NCBI RefSeq assembly: GCF_014884995.1
Contig: NZ_JABMII010000004.1
Location: 124,001 to 188,000, forward strand
Reading direction: 5' to 3'
DNA length: 64,000 bases
Source: Spirabiliibacterium pneumoniae
GTDB lineage: Bacteria > Pseudomonadota > Gammaproteobacteria > Enterobacterales > Pasteurellaceae
Shown: one piece after another, positions 1-8,516 of the stretch
Layout: each line of letters opens with the position of its first letter
Position numbering within the stretch: position 1 is the stretch's first letter
Made by a program: the position numbers and the translations under genes
Notes under the pieces: model-generated
What the model was told of the DNA's origin: nothing
The model's database searches: none
Seen by the model: only the letters and a program-made list of their open reading frames with translations

Positions 1-821
1 ACAATTTACTGCTGGAAGATGCCTATCGGGGGGATCTCACCTCACGCGCCATGGGGCTTAACACGCAAGCTGCTCGCATGCAATTTCGACGCAAAAAGTG
101 CGGTCGTGTGGCAGGAGTGGCGGTCGCCTGCGCTTTACTTGAGCGGTTAAACCTCAAGCCAATCTGTTTTGCTCACGATGGGGAAGATGTGGCAGAAAAT
201 ACGCTGTTACTTGAAGTGCATGGTGATGCGCAAAAACTGCACCACGGCTGGAAAGCCGCGCAATTGGTGCTGGAATGGAGCTGCGGCGTGGCGCAATACA
301 CCGCTGAAATGATCAATGCTGCGCAAGCCGTGGATCCCGCCTGCGTGTTGGCCTGCACGCGCAAATCCATTCCCTACACCCGCAAACTGGCAACCATTGC
401 GGTGCTTGCAGGCGGTGGGCATATTCATCGTCAAGGGTTAAGTGAAACCCTTTTGGTGTTTAAAAATCACCGCGCACTTTATGCCGAACCTGACAATTAT
501 CACGCGATGGTGCGCATGTTGCGTGCGCAAAATCCTGAGCACAAAATCACCCTTGAAGCCGATAATTTGCAGCAGCTTACTGCGATGTTGCCCGCCCAGC
601 CCGATATTATCCAGATGGATAAATTCTCATTAGACGATGTGAAAACCGCACTTTCATTGGTGCAAAAAAGTCAAAGTGCGGTGCAGCTCTCACTAGCAGG
701 CGGCGTGCGACGTGAAAACATTGCTGAGTTCGCACGCGCAGGCGTACGGCTGTTTATCAGCTCTGCGCCTTATTATGCCAAACCTCAAGACATTAAAGTG
801 GCGATTGATGCGGCGGATTAA
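1..821 (+). CDS. modD: ModD-like protein (NadC-type phosphoribosyltransferase fold), 5' end missing
   Basis: The reading frame is open from the first bases of the window (frame of position 3), so the gene starts upstream and only its last 272 or so codons are present. The visible N-terminus contains the YRGDLTSRA motif typical of quinolinate phosphoribosyltransferase-like proteins, followed by TRKSIP, GGHIHRQGLSE, LEADN, QMDKFS and AGGVRREN, which match the phosphate- and substrate-binding segments of that fold. The sequence resembles ModD, which accompanies molybdate transporters, more than NadC. The exact reaction of ModD is not established. No mod transport gene is visible because the window begins here. 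The best alternative is a divergent NadC. Two USS copies lie inside or directly after the gene. Confidence 0.75.
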   Translation, partial: NLLLEDAYRGDLTSRAMGLNTQAARMQFRRKKCGRVAGVAVACALLERLNLKPICFAHDGEDVAENTLLLEVHGDAQKLHHGWKAAQLVLEWSCGVAQYTAEMINAAQAVDPACVLACTRKSIPYTRKLATIAVLAGGGHIHRQGLSETLLVFKNHRALYAEPDNYHAMVRMLRAQNPEHKITLEADNLQQLTAMLPAQPDIIQMDKFSLDDVKTALSLVQKSQSAVQLSLAGGVRRENIAEFARAGVRLFISSAPYYAKPQDIKVAIDAAD

Positions 822-855
822 AACCGCACTTTATGCAAAGTGCTCTCTAGGATGT

Positions 856-1368
856 TTAATCCGTTAACACCACAACGGTGACCAAAATTAGGCTAAAGAG
901 AATTAAGAACAGGCTTATTTTCCGCCCTTTAGTGTTGGTTGGAATCATCCAGATCGCGCTTACCACAAAGAAGATCAGGGCAATGGCAAAAAAGATGTTG
1001 AGCGGTGAATAGGCATATTTGGAGTTGGCTTTATGCAAATTGATCAGCTCATCTAAAATGCGTGGATAACGCATATCTTTGTAGTCCGCCTCGCCTGTCG
1101 CAACGTTATAGGTGCCTTGCTTGAAATAGGCGACATCGCCTTGTTGGCGTTCAATTTTGAGATTTTTGATTTTGACCGCTTTACCCAATGCTTCAGCGTC
1201 AAGATGAGGATCTAAGGTTTGCACAAAGTGGACTTCATGGCGGAAAATATCCGTATCACGATACCCCAACACAATGCCAGTTACTCCGTACAGTAACATA
1301 ACAAACAACATCGAAAATCCTGAATAGCGGTGCAGCGTACGCATCCACTGGCGTGCATTTTTACTCAT
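856..1368 (-). CDS. PepSY-associated TM protein, probably iron-regulated
   Basis: This is a 170-residue membrane protein. Hydrophobic segments lie at about residues 17-35, 123-143 and 150-168, with a periplasmic stretch between the first two. The LHRYSG motif before the first segment and the LHKANSKYAYSPLNIFFA region before the second are typical of PepSY-associated transmembrane proteins, some of which are linked to iron or haem metabolism or ferric reduction. I chose the ATG at 1368, preceded by AGGGA, over an upstream TTG at 1374. A Fur-box-like palindrome lies about 60-90 bp upstream, suggesting repression by iron. The specific function is unknown. Confidence 0.7.
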   Translation of the reverse strand: MSKNARQWMRTLHRYSGFSMLFVMLLYGVTGIVLGYRDTDIFRHEVHFVQTLDPHLDAEALGKAVKIKNLKIERQQGDVAYFKQGTYNVATGEADYKDMRYPRILDELINLHKANSKYAYSPLNIFFAIALIFFVVSAIWMIPTNTKGRKISLFLILFSLILVTVVVLTD

Positions 1369-1426
1369 TATCAATTCCCTTTAGTGACTATAACAAATTG
1401 GAAGGATAGCATTCTAGAAAAAACCA

Positions 1427-1460
1427 TTAAAAAAGTAAATGATAATTGTTACTTTTTTAA
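1427..1460. promoter_or_regulatory. Perfect 12-bp inverted repeat with Fur-box-like core
   Basis: TTAAAAAAGTAA at 1427-1438 is repeated as its exact reverse complement at 1449-1460 with a 10-bp centre. The central 19 bp (1435-1453) match 13 of 19 positions of the Fur consensus GATAATGATAATCATTATC. It lies just upstream of the PepSY protein gene on the minus strand. It may be a Fur operator over that gene's promoter; an AT-rich hairpin without regulatory role cannot be excluded. Confidence 0.5.
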
Positions 1461-1525
1461 TTAAATGCAAAAAAAGTGCGATCAACCTTCTCGCTAACCG
1501 CACTTTATGTTCTATTTATTCAGAC

Positions 1526-2857
1526 TTAGATAATGGTGTAAGCCAACGCATATCCCACAAAACAGGCCACAACCACACCGACCAATCCTGGCGCCATAAA
1601 GCTGTGGTTAAAGTAGAATTTGCCGATTTTGGTGGTGCCTGTCACATCGAAGTTAATGGTCGCGATGTCTGACGGGTAGTTCGGAATAAAGAAATAACCG
1701 TAGGTTGCAGGCATCAAGCCGATCAATAGTGGCACTGGCAACCCAATGGCTAAGCCCACAGGCAACATCATCCGCGCAGTGGCCGCTTGGCTGTTGATCA
1801 CAACAGAAACTGCAAATAATGCAAAAGCAAATGTCCAAGGGTAAGATTCCACCATTTCAGTCACGCCCGCTTTAAATGATGGCATCGCATAACTAAAGTA
1901 AGTGTCACTCATCCACGCAATCCCGAAAATCGCAATCGCCGCGACCATGCCAGACTTAAACACCACGCCATTTGGCACATTTTGCGGGTGGGTTTTGGTT
2001 GCGATCATAATAATACCGCCAAACGCCAACATCATCATTTGAATGACAAGTGTCATGGAAACAGGTTTAGTCGCATCACCAAGGGTACGAATTTCAGGCA
2101 TCACCGCCACAATGACAATTGTCACCAAGGCTAAGATAAACAGTAACACCGCATTGCGCGCTGAAGTTGGCAACTGCTCATTCAATGTTGTGCTGGTGGT
2201 ATTCGCAATGCGTTCTCGCCATACAGGATCTTGCAAACGACGTTGATATTCAGGGTCATCTTGCAACTCTTTACCACGACGAAGGCTATAGAGTGCTAAC
2301 GCTATTGTGCCAATAAATGTTGCAGGAATAGTCACTGCAACAATATTGACCAAGGTGATATGTTCAAAGCCAGGCACCTTCACAACTTGCCCCAAATAAT
2401 ATACGACTGCCGCTGAAATAGGACTTCCTGTAATCCCTAATTGAGAAGCCACAGAGGCTGCCGCCATTGGGCGCTCTGGACGAATATCATTCTTTAACGC
2501 CACATCCCCGATAATTGGCATAATGGTGTAAACGGCATGCCCAGTCCCGAGCATCAACGTCATGGTATAAGTAACCAAAGGGCCAAGAATAGTTACCCGT
2601 TTTGGATTGCTGCGCAAAATCCGCTCTGCGATTTGCAACATATATTTTAAACCGCCAGCGGCTTCTAAGATTGAAGCACAAGTCACCACTGCGATAATAA
2701 TTAACATCACGTTAATTGGTGGTGAAGTCGGTGGCATACGCAGCACAAACACTTCAATCACCAAACCGATACCTGATACCACACCAAGCCCAATACCGCC
2801 AAAGCGGCTGCCTGTATAAAGCATGACAAGCAAGAATAAAAATTCAAGATATAACAT
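1526..2857 (-). CDS. dcuB: Anaerobic C4-dicarboxylate transporter DcuB
   Basis: This 443-residue polytopic inner-membrane protein belongs to the Dcu family, which exchanges fumarate, aspartate or malate for succinate during anaerobic fumarate respiration. The length and sequence through the whole protein (GTGHAVYTIMPII, SQLGITGSPISAA, the RRLQDPVWRERI stretch in the central cytoplasmic loop, and the C-terminal FIPNYPSD region) fit DcuB rather than DcuC. The ATG at 2857 has AAGGA upstream. In E. coli dcuB is activated by FNR; here I see at most a half site (ATCAA) in the upstream region, so anaerobic control is inference. The gene stands alone between the PepSY protein and the fklB terminator. 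Confidence 0.9.
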   Translation of the reverse strand: MLYLEFLFLLVMLYTGSRFGGIGLGVVSGIGLVIEVFVLRMPPTSPPINVMLIIIAVVTCASILEAAGGLKYMLQIAERILRSNPKRVTILGPLVTYTMTLMLGTGHAVYTIMPIIGDVALKNDIRPERPMAAASVASQLGITGSPISAAVVYYLGQVVKVPGFEHITLVNIVAVTIPATFIGTIALALYSLRRGKELQDDPEYQRRLQDPVWRERIANTTSTTLNEQLPTSARNAVLLFILALVTIVIVAVMPEIRTLGDATKPVSMTLVIQMMMLAFGGIIMIATKTHPQNVPNGVVFKSGMVAAIAIFGIAWMSDTYFSYAMPSFKAGVTEMVESYPWTFAFALFAVSVVINSQAATARMMLPVGLAIGLPVPLLIGLMPATYGYFFIPNYPSDIATINFDVTGTTKIGKFYFNHSFMAPGLVGVVVACFVGYALAYTII

Positions 2858-2989
2858 AATGGTTCCTTAAAATTTTGAGAAAAATAGTGAAATTTTTTGA
2901 ATCTTGTGGCGATCGTACTTAATTTAAGGTCACTGGCAAGCACTAATGATGAAAAATTTGATTTAACGCATAATTTTCTTTTTCGCACA

Positions 2990-3022
2990 AAAAAAGCAAA
3001 ATGATCTGACTCATTTTGCTTT
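2990..3022 (-). terminator. Rho-independent terminator of psd-fklB
   Basis: AAAGCAAAATGA (2993-3004) pairs with its reverse complement ending at 3022 around a 6-nt loop. On the minus strand the stem is followed by a run of seven T. It lies 25 bp after the fklB stop codon. Confidence 0.8.
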
Positions 3023-3046
3023 CTGAAAGTCGGTCAAAGTGCGGTT

Positions 3047-3676
3047 TTAGAGCACGTCTAATAACTCCACTTCAAACACCAAGGTACTAAATGGCGGAAT
3101 TGCATTACCCGCGCCACGCTCACCGTAGGCCAGCTCGTGTGGGATCACCAAACGCCATTTTGACCCCACTGGCATCATGGTCAGTGCTTCTGTCCAGCCC
3201 TTAATCACACCATTAACAGGAAACTCCGCTGGCTGCCCACGCTGCACGGAGCTATCAAACACCGTTCCATCTGGCAGGCTACCCGTGTAATGCACCCGCA
3301 CTTTATCGCGCTCACTTGGCACGCTACCGCTGCCTTCCACCAACACTTGGTATTGCAAGCCACTGTCAGTCACTTTCACGCCGTCGGCTTTTTTATTTTC
3401 TTCTAAAAATGCCTTCCCTGCTGCTTCAATTTCTTTTAATTGAGCTTGTTGACGCTCACGCGCGACTTGTTCCATTTGTTGCAAAGCTTGCCCAACCGTA
3501 TTGAGATCAGCTGCGGGCGGATTTTGATTTAATACATCAAAAATCCCTTTCGCCACGGCCTCCACATTCACGCTCAGCTGACTTTGCGCCAATTGTTGCC
3601 CAATTTGCAATCCAATACCATAGCTGCCTTGCTGTTCTGTGGTGTCTAGTTTTACGTTGTTAAAAAAATCGGTCAT
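3047..3676 (-). CDS. fklB: FKBP-type peptidyl-prolyl isomerase FklB
   Basis: This 209-residue protein has the two parts of FKBP22-type enzymes. An alpha-helical N-terminal dimerisation domain (about residues 1-95, ending in a long charged helix) precedes a C-terminal FKBP domain with VRVHYTGSLPDGTVFDSS, GVIKGWTEAL and ELAYGERGAG. It catalyses cis-trans isomerisation of proline peptide bonds in folding proteins. No signal peptide is present, so it should be cytoplasmic, as is E. coli FklB. The start codon overlaps the psd stop codon by 4 bp, indicating translational coupling. Confidence 0.92.
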   Translation of the reverse strand: MTDFFNNVKLDTTEQQGSYGIGLQIGQQLAQSQLSVNVEAVAKGIFDVLNQNPPAADLNTVGQALQQMEQVARERQQAQLKEIEAAGKAFLEENKKADGVKVTDSGLQYQVLVEGSGSVPSERDKVRVHYTGSLPDGTVFDSSVQRGQPAEFPVNGVIKGWTEALTMMPVGSKWRLVIPHELAYGERGAGNAIPPFSTLVFEVELLDVL

Positions 3677-4575
3677 AGTGTATCCTTTTTGTGGTTTGTG
3701 GTTGAATTGTCTGTTCTGGCCTCACTCATCGCCTGCCCCATTTGCACGGCTCTACCCGCAGTTAAGTGCGGTAATAACGCAACGGCATCTTGAGCAAATA
3801 ATGTGATCACCGTTGAACCTAAGCGAAATGCGCCCATCTCTTGCCCTTTTTCTAAACGCACCGCACTTTCTCCTTCAGCTGGATACGTCCAGCTTTGCAG
3901 CTGCCCTGTGCGCGGTGGGTTGATTACACCTGCCCACGTTGTGCTGATGCTGGCAGTGATGGTCGCGCCCACGAGAATTTGTACCATTGGCCCCCAATCT
4001 GTGTCGAAATAGCAAATCACTCGCTCATTGCGCGCAAATAAATTTGGGATATTTTCGCTTAAAAACGGGTTAACAGAAAATAGCTCACCAGGCACATACG
4101 TCATTTTACGCAATGTGCCAGAAACAGGCATATGTACGCGGTGATAATCTCGCGGTGACAGGTAAACGGTCGCAAATTGCCCCTGCTCAAAGTGCGGTAT
4201 CAGGCTCTCATCGCCAGCCAATAAATCAGACAGCGAGAAAAAATGCCCTTTGGCTTGTAACAACTGCCCGCGTTCAATCGTGCCAAGCTCGCTGATGCGC
4301 CCATCGGCTGGGAACACTGCCACATCACGACTGTCAATTGGGCGAGCATCGGCTTTGAGCTTGCGAATAAAAAAGTCATTAAAGCTGGCATAATCGCGCG
4401 GATTTGCTTTTTCCGCCTCTTGCCAATTAATGTTATAATGCCAAGCGAAGAGTTTGATCACACCGTGGGTTAGCGCACCCCACTGTTTTTGTGCAAACCA
4501 GCCCGCCGTACGAGTGAGTGGCAATTGTGGCACCAGATAGTGAAGCGCCATTTTTACACGCTCAAGATAAGTCAT
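3673..4575 (-). CDS. psd: Phosphatidylserine decarboxylase proenzyme
   Basis: Psd makes phosphatidylethanolamine from phosphatidylserine at the inner membrane. The 300-residue proenzyme has the LGST self-cleavage motif at about residues 251-254, where the serine becomes the pyruvoyl cofactor, and the conserved SPRDYHRVHMPVSG stretch. The segment after about residue 265 is a variable tail ending TTNHKKDTL. The gene is first of a two-gene unit with fklB. Its upstream neighbour yceD is divergent, so the 170-bp region between them holds both promoters. Confidence 0.95.
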   Translation of the reverse strand: MTYLERVKMALHYLVPQLPLTRTAGWFAQKQWGALTHGVIKLFAWHYNINWQEAEKANPRDYASFNDFFIRKLKADARPIDSRDVAVFPADGRISELGTIERGQLLQAKGHFFSLSDLLAGDESLIPHFEQGQFATVYLSPRDYHRVHMPVSGTLRKMTYVPGELFSVNPFLSENIPNLFARNERVICYFDTDWGPMVQILVGATITASISTTWAGVINPPRTGQLQSWTYPAEGESAVRLEKGQEMGAFRLGSTVITLFAQDAVALLPHLTAGRAVQMGQAMSEARTDNSTTNHKKDTL

Positions 4576-4707
4576 TCATTGCTCCATATATCATTTCATC
4601 TTACCCTCCAATATGGGGATCACTTTGTGGATTTCAAGCTATTCGTTTTTCGCCACCGCACTTTTGTGATTTTTCCGCTTTCATGTACGATTTTTCACAA
4701 AAAATCT

Positions 4708-4736
4708 TTGACTATTTTGCGCTGTGCGGTTAATAT
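4708..4736 (+). promoter_or_regulatory. Sigma-70 promoter of the yceD-rpmF-plsX-fab cluster
   Basis: TTGACT (4708-4713) and TAATAT (4731-4736) are separated by 17 bp. The expected transcription start is about 4743, only some 3 bases before the yceD ATG at 4746, so the mRNA from this promoter would be nearly leaderless. Confidence 0.7.
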
Positions 4737-4745
4737 GCGCTCCCT

Positions 4746-5270
4746 ATGCAAAAGGTTAAACTTCCTCTGACTGTTGATCCAATCAAAGCTGCACAACGGC
4801 GATTGGAATACGCTGGATACTACGCGCCCAATCAGCTTGAGCGCTTGCATACTAGCGTAAGTCGAGTGTTAAGCGATGCGCAAGCAACTCTCTCGTTTGA
4901 GGTTGACCCGCAACGCCTCGTGGTCATAAAAGGGGATGCGCGTGTTGAGGTTGAATTAATTTGTCAACGCTGTGGCAAACCTTTTATAATGACACTGGAG
5001 AGTCAGTTTACATATTCCCCTGTGTCAAATCAGGATCAGGCAGATAAACTACCAGAGTACTACGAGCCCCTTGAGATCAACGAATTTGGGGAAATCGATT
5101 TGCTCGAGGTGGTTGAAGATGAGTTAATCCTTGCACTGCCCCTTGTTCCAAAGCATAACATAGAACACTGTGAAGTGTCCGTGGCTGAACAGGTTTTTGG
5201 CGAATTGCCCGCCGATGCGGAAAAACCAAACCCGTTCGCTGTATTAGCTAATTTAAAAAAGCAAAAGTAA
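4746..5270 (+). CDS. yceD: YceD, DUF177 protein required for 23S rRNA accumulation
   Basis: This 174-residue protein matches E. coli YceD from its first residues (MQKVKLPLT) through the CQRCGKPF motif, which probably contributes to metal binding, and the [26 protein letters not shown] block to the C-terminal [11 protein letters not shown]. YceD is conserved next to rpmF across bacteria and plants and is needed for normal 23S rRNA levels. The start is fixed by homology at the ATG at 4746, yet no Shine-Dalgarno sequence precedes it and a good promoter lies immediately upstream, so translation is probably from a leaderless or near-leaderless transcript. Confidence 0.93.
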   Translation: MQKVKLPLTVDPIKAAQRRLEYAGYYAPNQLERLHTSVSRVLSDAQATLSFEVDPQRLVVIKGDARVEVELICQRCGKPFIMTLESQFTYSPVSNQDQADKLPEYYEPLEINEFGEIDLLEVVEDELILALPLVPKHNIEHCEVSVAEQVFGELPADAEKPNPFAVLANLKKQK

Positions 5271-5286
5271 TTTAGGAGTATAGCCA

Positions 5287-5457
5287 ATGGCTGTTCAACA
5301 AAACAAAAAATCTCGCGCGCGTCGTGATATGCGTCGTTCACATGATGCTTTAACCACTGCTGCTGTTTCCATCGACAAAGAAACAGGTGAAACCCATTTA
5401 CGTCATCACGTAACTGCAGATGGTTACTATCGTGGTCGTAAAGTCATCAATAAATAA
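5287..5457 (+). CDS. rpmF: Ribosomal protein bL32
   Basis: This 56-residue gene encodes [20 protein letters not shown] at its N-terminus, diagnostic for bL32, and continues with [15 protein letters not shown]-like residues and a basic C-terminus ending GRKVINK. It belongs to the 50S subunit. It follows yceD after 16 bp with a TTTAGGAG ribosome binding site, and precedes plsX. The yceD-rpmF-plsX-fab order links ribosome production with membrane lipid synthesis and is conserved in gamma-proteobacteria. Confidence 0.96.
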   Translation: MAVQQNKKSRARRDMRRSHDALTTAAVSIDKETGETHLRHHVTADGYYRGRKVINK

Positions 5458-5482
5458 TTTATTGAGTCTTTAAGGAACGCAA

Positions 5483-6535
5483 TTGACTCGTCTAACCCTT
5501 GCGTTAGATATGATGGGCGGGGACTTTGGTCCCCGTGTTACTTGCCCTGCTGCCCTGCAAGCATTGGAATCCGATCCAACGCTCGATTTGTTGTTATTTG
5601 GCGATAGCCAGCAAATCACACCCTTTCTTGAACATTGCACCGCACAAGTAAAATCACGAATCACCTTATACCATTGTGATCGAGTGATTAAAAATGAGCA
5701 AGGTTTATCTCTGGCGCTGCGCCGTTCTAAAGGCAGCTCAATGCGCTTAGCCATTGAAGCCGTACGCGATGGAAAAGCACAAGCCTGCATTAGTGCAGGC
5801 GATACAGCGGTGTTAATGGGGCTAGCAAAGGTCATTTTGCAACCGCTGCCAGGCATTATTCGCCCTGCGCTTATTTCCGTTATTCCCACCATTGAAGGCA
5901 AGCAAAGTGTGATGCTTGACCTTGGTGCGAATATTGACTGCTCAGCCCAAGTGCTCACACAATTTGCCCAGATGGGCGCCATTTATGCTGAAAATCAGCT
6001 AGGGCTCGTCTATCCGCGCGTGGCGCTACTCAATATCGGGATTGAAGAGCTGAAAGGTTTAAAAAACATTCGTGAAGCCGCCAATTTCATTCATCAAAAC
6101 ACGCAACTTAATTATGTTGGCTATATTGAAGGGAATTTATTGCTCAACGGTGTTGCCGATGTGATTGTCGCGGACGGCTTTGCGGGCAACATTGCACTGA
6201 AAACACTTGAGGGCAGTGCGAAAAATATTCTTTCATTATTCAAAAGTGGCAATCACTCCCCATCTATGATAAAAAAAGGGTTGAAAAAACTCGGGAAGTG
6301 GGCGCTATCTCGCTACTTGCCACAATTTAAACAATTCAACCCTGATCTGTATAACGGCGCTTCATTGCTAGGGCTTACTGCAGTGGTGGTAAAAAGTCAC
6401 GGTGGTGCCAATCAACGGGCATTTTTATACGCCATTGAACAGGCGAAATGGCAAGTGCGGTCAAACATTGTGCAACAAATTCAGCGCGGACTTGAGCTTA
6501 GTCAAGCCACGCCTGCGTATAATAATCAGGAATAA
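5483..6535 (+). CDS. plsX: Phosphate acyltransferase PlsX
   Basis: PlsX converts acyl-ACP to acyl-phosphate, the donor for glycerol-3-phosphate acylation. The 350-residue protein begins TRLTLALDMMGGDFGP and contains ISAGDTAVLMG, VMLDLGANIDCS and the FAGNIALKTLEG block near the C-terminal third, all characteristic. The first codon must be TTG at 5483, since homology begins at the next codon and no ATG is available; AAGGA lies 7 bases before it. A TTG start probably lowers translation relative to rpmF and fabH in the same operon. Confidence 0.94.
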   Translation: MTRLTLALDMMGGDFGPRVTCPAALQALESDPTLDLLLFGDSQQITPFLEHCTAQVKSRITLYHCDRVIKNEQGLSLALRRSKGSSMRLAIEAVRDGKAQACISAGDTAVLMGLAKVILQPLPGIIRPALISVIPTIEGKQSVMLDLGANIDCSAQVLTQFAQMGAIYAENQLGLVYPRVALLNIGIEELKGLKNIREAANFIHQNTQLNYVGYIEGNLLLNGVADVIVADGFAGNIALKTLEGSAKNILSLFKSGNHSPSMIKKGLKKLGKWALSRYLPQFKQFNPDLYNGASLLGLTAVVVKSHGGANQRAFLYAIEQAKWQVRSNIVQQIQRGLELSQATPAYNNQE

Positions 6536-6553
6536 CAACATCTTAGGATGCGT

Positions 6554-7510
6554 ATGTTTAGTAAAATTTTAGCGACTGGTAGCTACCTGCCAGCGCATAT
6601 TCGCACCAATGCGGATTTAGAAAATATGGTTGATACCTCCGATGAATGGATTATCACGCGCACAGGTATTCGCGAGCGCCGTATCGCAGGCGCCGATGAA
6701 ACGGTTGTGTCTATGGCAAGTCAAGCAGCACAAAATTGCCTTGCAATGGCCTCACTCGACCCACAAGATGTTGATTTAATTTTAGTGGCCACCACCAGTA
6801 ATCAGCATGCTTTCCCAAGCGCTGCCTGCTCAGTACAACACGCACTCGGCATTAAAGATGCCATCGCCTTCGACTTAGCTGCCGCCTGCTCTGGATTTGT
6901 CTATGCCTTAAGCGTTGCCGATCAATTTATCCGCACAGGTAAAGTCAAACACGCATTGGTTATCGGTGCCGATCTTTTCTCACGCGCCCTTGATGAACAC
7001 GATCGTGGCACGGTGATTTTATTTGGTGATGGCGCAGGCGCTGTGCTGCTCGAAACAAGCGACGAAGCTGGTATTTTATCCACTCACTTACACAGTGATC
7101 CAACACAAAGCGACATTCTAACCTTAAAAAATGCACATCGCAGCCGATCTGAACCATCGCCTGAATTTTTGCAAATGCAAGGTAATGAAACCTTTAAAAT
7201 TGCGGTGCGCCAGCTCGCCAATGTGGTTGAAGAAACCTTAAAACAAAACCAGCTTAAGAAAAGCGATATTGACTGGCTCGTGCCACATCAAGCGAACCTG
7301 CGCATTATTAGCGCTACCGCAAAAAAATTGGATATGGATATGTCGCAAGTGGTGGTCACCCTTGACCGCCATGGCAATACCTCAGCGGGCAGTATTCCAA
7401 GTGCGCTGGACGAAGCAGTGCGTGATGGGCGCATTCAGCGTGGGCAATTGGTGTTAATGGAAGCCTTTGGTGGCGGCTTAACATGGGGTTCTGTATTAGT
7501 GCGGTTTTAA
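6554..7510 (+). CDS. fabH: 3-oxoacyl-ACP synthase III (FabH)
   Basis: FabH starts fatty acid synthesis by condensing acetyl-CoA with malonyl-ACP. The catalytic cysteine lies in AAACSGF, with the His and Asn in VPHQANLRI and GNTSAGS. DTSDEWI near the N-terminus is typical. Two ATGs are possible; the one at 6554 gives 318 residues and has AGGA at 6544-6547 with proper spacing, whereas the ATG at 6548 directly abuts that AGGA. The last codons are written with USS-like sequence (GTGCGGTTT), and the stop codon sits in the centre of an inverted pair of such sequences. Confidence 0.95.
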   Translation: MFSKILATGSYLPAHIRTNADLENMVDTSDEWIITRTGIRERRIAGADETVVSMASQAAQNCLAMASLDPQDVDLILVATTSNQHAFPSAACSVQHALGIKDAIAFDLAAACSGFVYALSVADQFIRTGKVKHALVIGADLFSRALDEHDRGTVILFGDGAGAVLLETSDEAGILSTHLHSDPTQSDILTLKNAHRSRSEPSPEFLQMQGNETFKIAVRQLANVVEETLKQNQLKKSDIDWLVPHQANLRIISATAKKLDMDMSQVVVTLDRHGNTSAGSIPSALDEAVRDGRIQRGQLVLMEAFGGGLTWGSVLVRF

Positions 7511-7517
7511 CCGCACT
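7498..7517. repeat. Inverted USS pair spanning the fabH stop codon
   Basis: AGTGCGGTT (7498-7506) and AACCGCACT (7509-7517) form a perfect 9-bp inverted repeat with a 2-bp centre that holds the start of the fabH TAA. The downstream copy has the full USS core; the upstream copy lacks the first A. It could act as a weak terminator or mRNA 3'-end protector between fabH and fabD. Confidence 0.6.
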
Positions 7518-7565
7518 TTGTATTTTCATACGATGATGAATAGCAAACGATAATGAGGATTTAAC

Positions 7566-8507
7566 ATGAAAACATTTGCTATGGTTTTTCCAGGCCAAGG
7601 CTCACAAGCTATTGGCATGCTTGCCGAGCTAGGCGACGCATTTCCCGTTGTGCAAGACACATTTCAACAAGCCAGCGATGTGCTCGGTTACGATCTTTGG
7701 GCATTAGTGCAACACGGTGAAGCCGAAGAGCTCAATCAAACTTGGCGCACCCAGCCCGCATTATTAGCGGCGAGCGTGGCTATTTTCCGCGTGTGGCAAG
7801 AAAAATATCCTGCGCTTAAACCCACTGTGATGGCAGGCCATAGTTTAGGTGAATTTTCAGCGCTGGTGTGTGCTGGCGTAATCAACTTTCAAGATGCCAT
7901 TAAACTGGTTGAGTTGCGCGGTCGCTTAATGCAAAAAGCGGTGCCACAAGGCACGGGGGCGATGTATGCCATTATCGGGCTTGACGATCAAACTATCATT
8001 GACTGCTGCGCGCAAGGTGCTGAAGGTGACGTGGTTTCTGCAGTAAACTTCAATTCACCAGGGCAAGTTGTGATCGCAGGTGCGAAAAGTGCGGTCGAGC
8101 GAGCAGCACAATTGTGCAAAGACGCAGGTGCTAAACGCGCCTTGCCACTGGCGGTGAGCGTGCCATCACACTGTGCATTAATGAAACCTGCTGCGGATCA
8201 GTTGGCGATTACACTGGATTCCATTAGCTTCAAAACACCGCAAGTACCTGTTATTAATAACGTGGACGTGAAACAAGAAAGCAGCGCAGACGATATTCGC
8301 AATGCACTCGTTCGCCAGCTCTACAGCCCTGTACGCTGGAGCGAAAGCGTAGAAAAAATGGCTGCGCAAGGTGTGGATGTGTTGCTGGAAATAGGGCCAG
8401 GCAAAGTGCTAACAGGGCTTGCCAAACGCATTAACAAATCATTAGACGCGGTGGCGGTGAACGATATCGCTTCCCTTGATGCCGTCGCGACGCTGTTAGC
8501 GGAATAA
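7566..8507 (+). CDS. fabD: Malonyl-CoA:ACP transacylase FabD
   Basis: FabD loads malonyl groups onto ACP. The 313-residue protein has the N-terminal FPGQGSQ motif, the active-site serine in GHSLGEFSA at about residues 93-101, an arginine in VELRGRLMQ and the second catalytic His in VPSHCALM. A USS in the middle encodes AKSAVERA. The gene follows fabH by 55 bp with TGAGGA upstream and precedes fabG by 9 bp, so it is cotranscribed. Confidence 0.96.
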   Translation: MKTFAMVFPGQGSQAIGMLAELGDAFPVVQDTFQQASDVLGYDLWALVQHGEAEELNQTWRTQPALLAASVAIFRVWQEKYPALKPTVMAGHSLGEFSALVCAGVINFQDAIKLVELRGRLMQKAVPQGTGAMYAIIGLDDQTIIDCCAQGAEGDVVSAVNFNSPGQVVIAGAKSAVERAAQLCKDAGAKRALPLAVSVPSHCALMKPAADQLAITLDSISFKTPQVPVINNVDVKQESSADDIRNALVRQLYSPVRWSESVEKMAAQGVDVLLEIGPGKVLTGLAKRINKSLDAVAVNDIASLDAVATLLAE

Positions 8508-8516
8508 GGAGCAATT

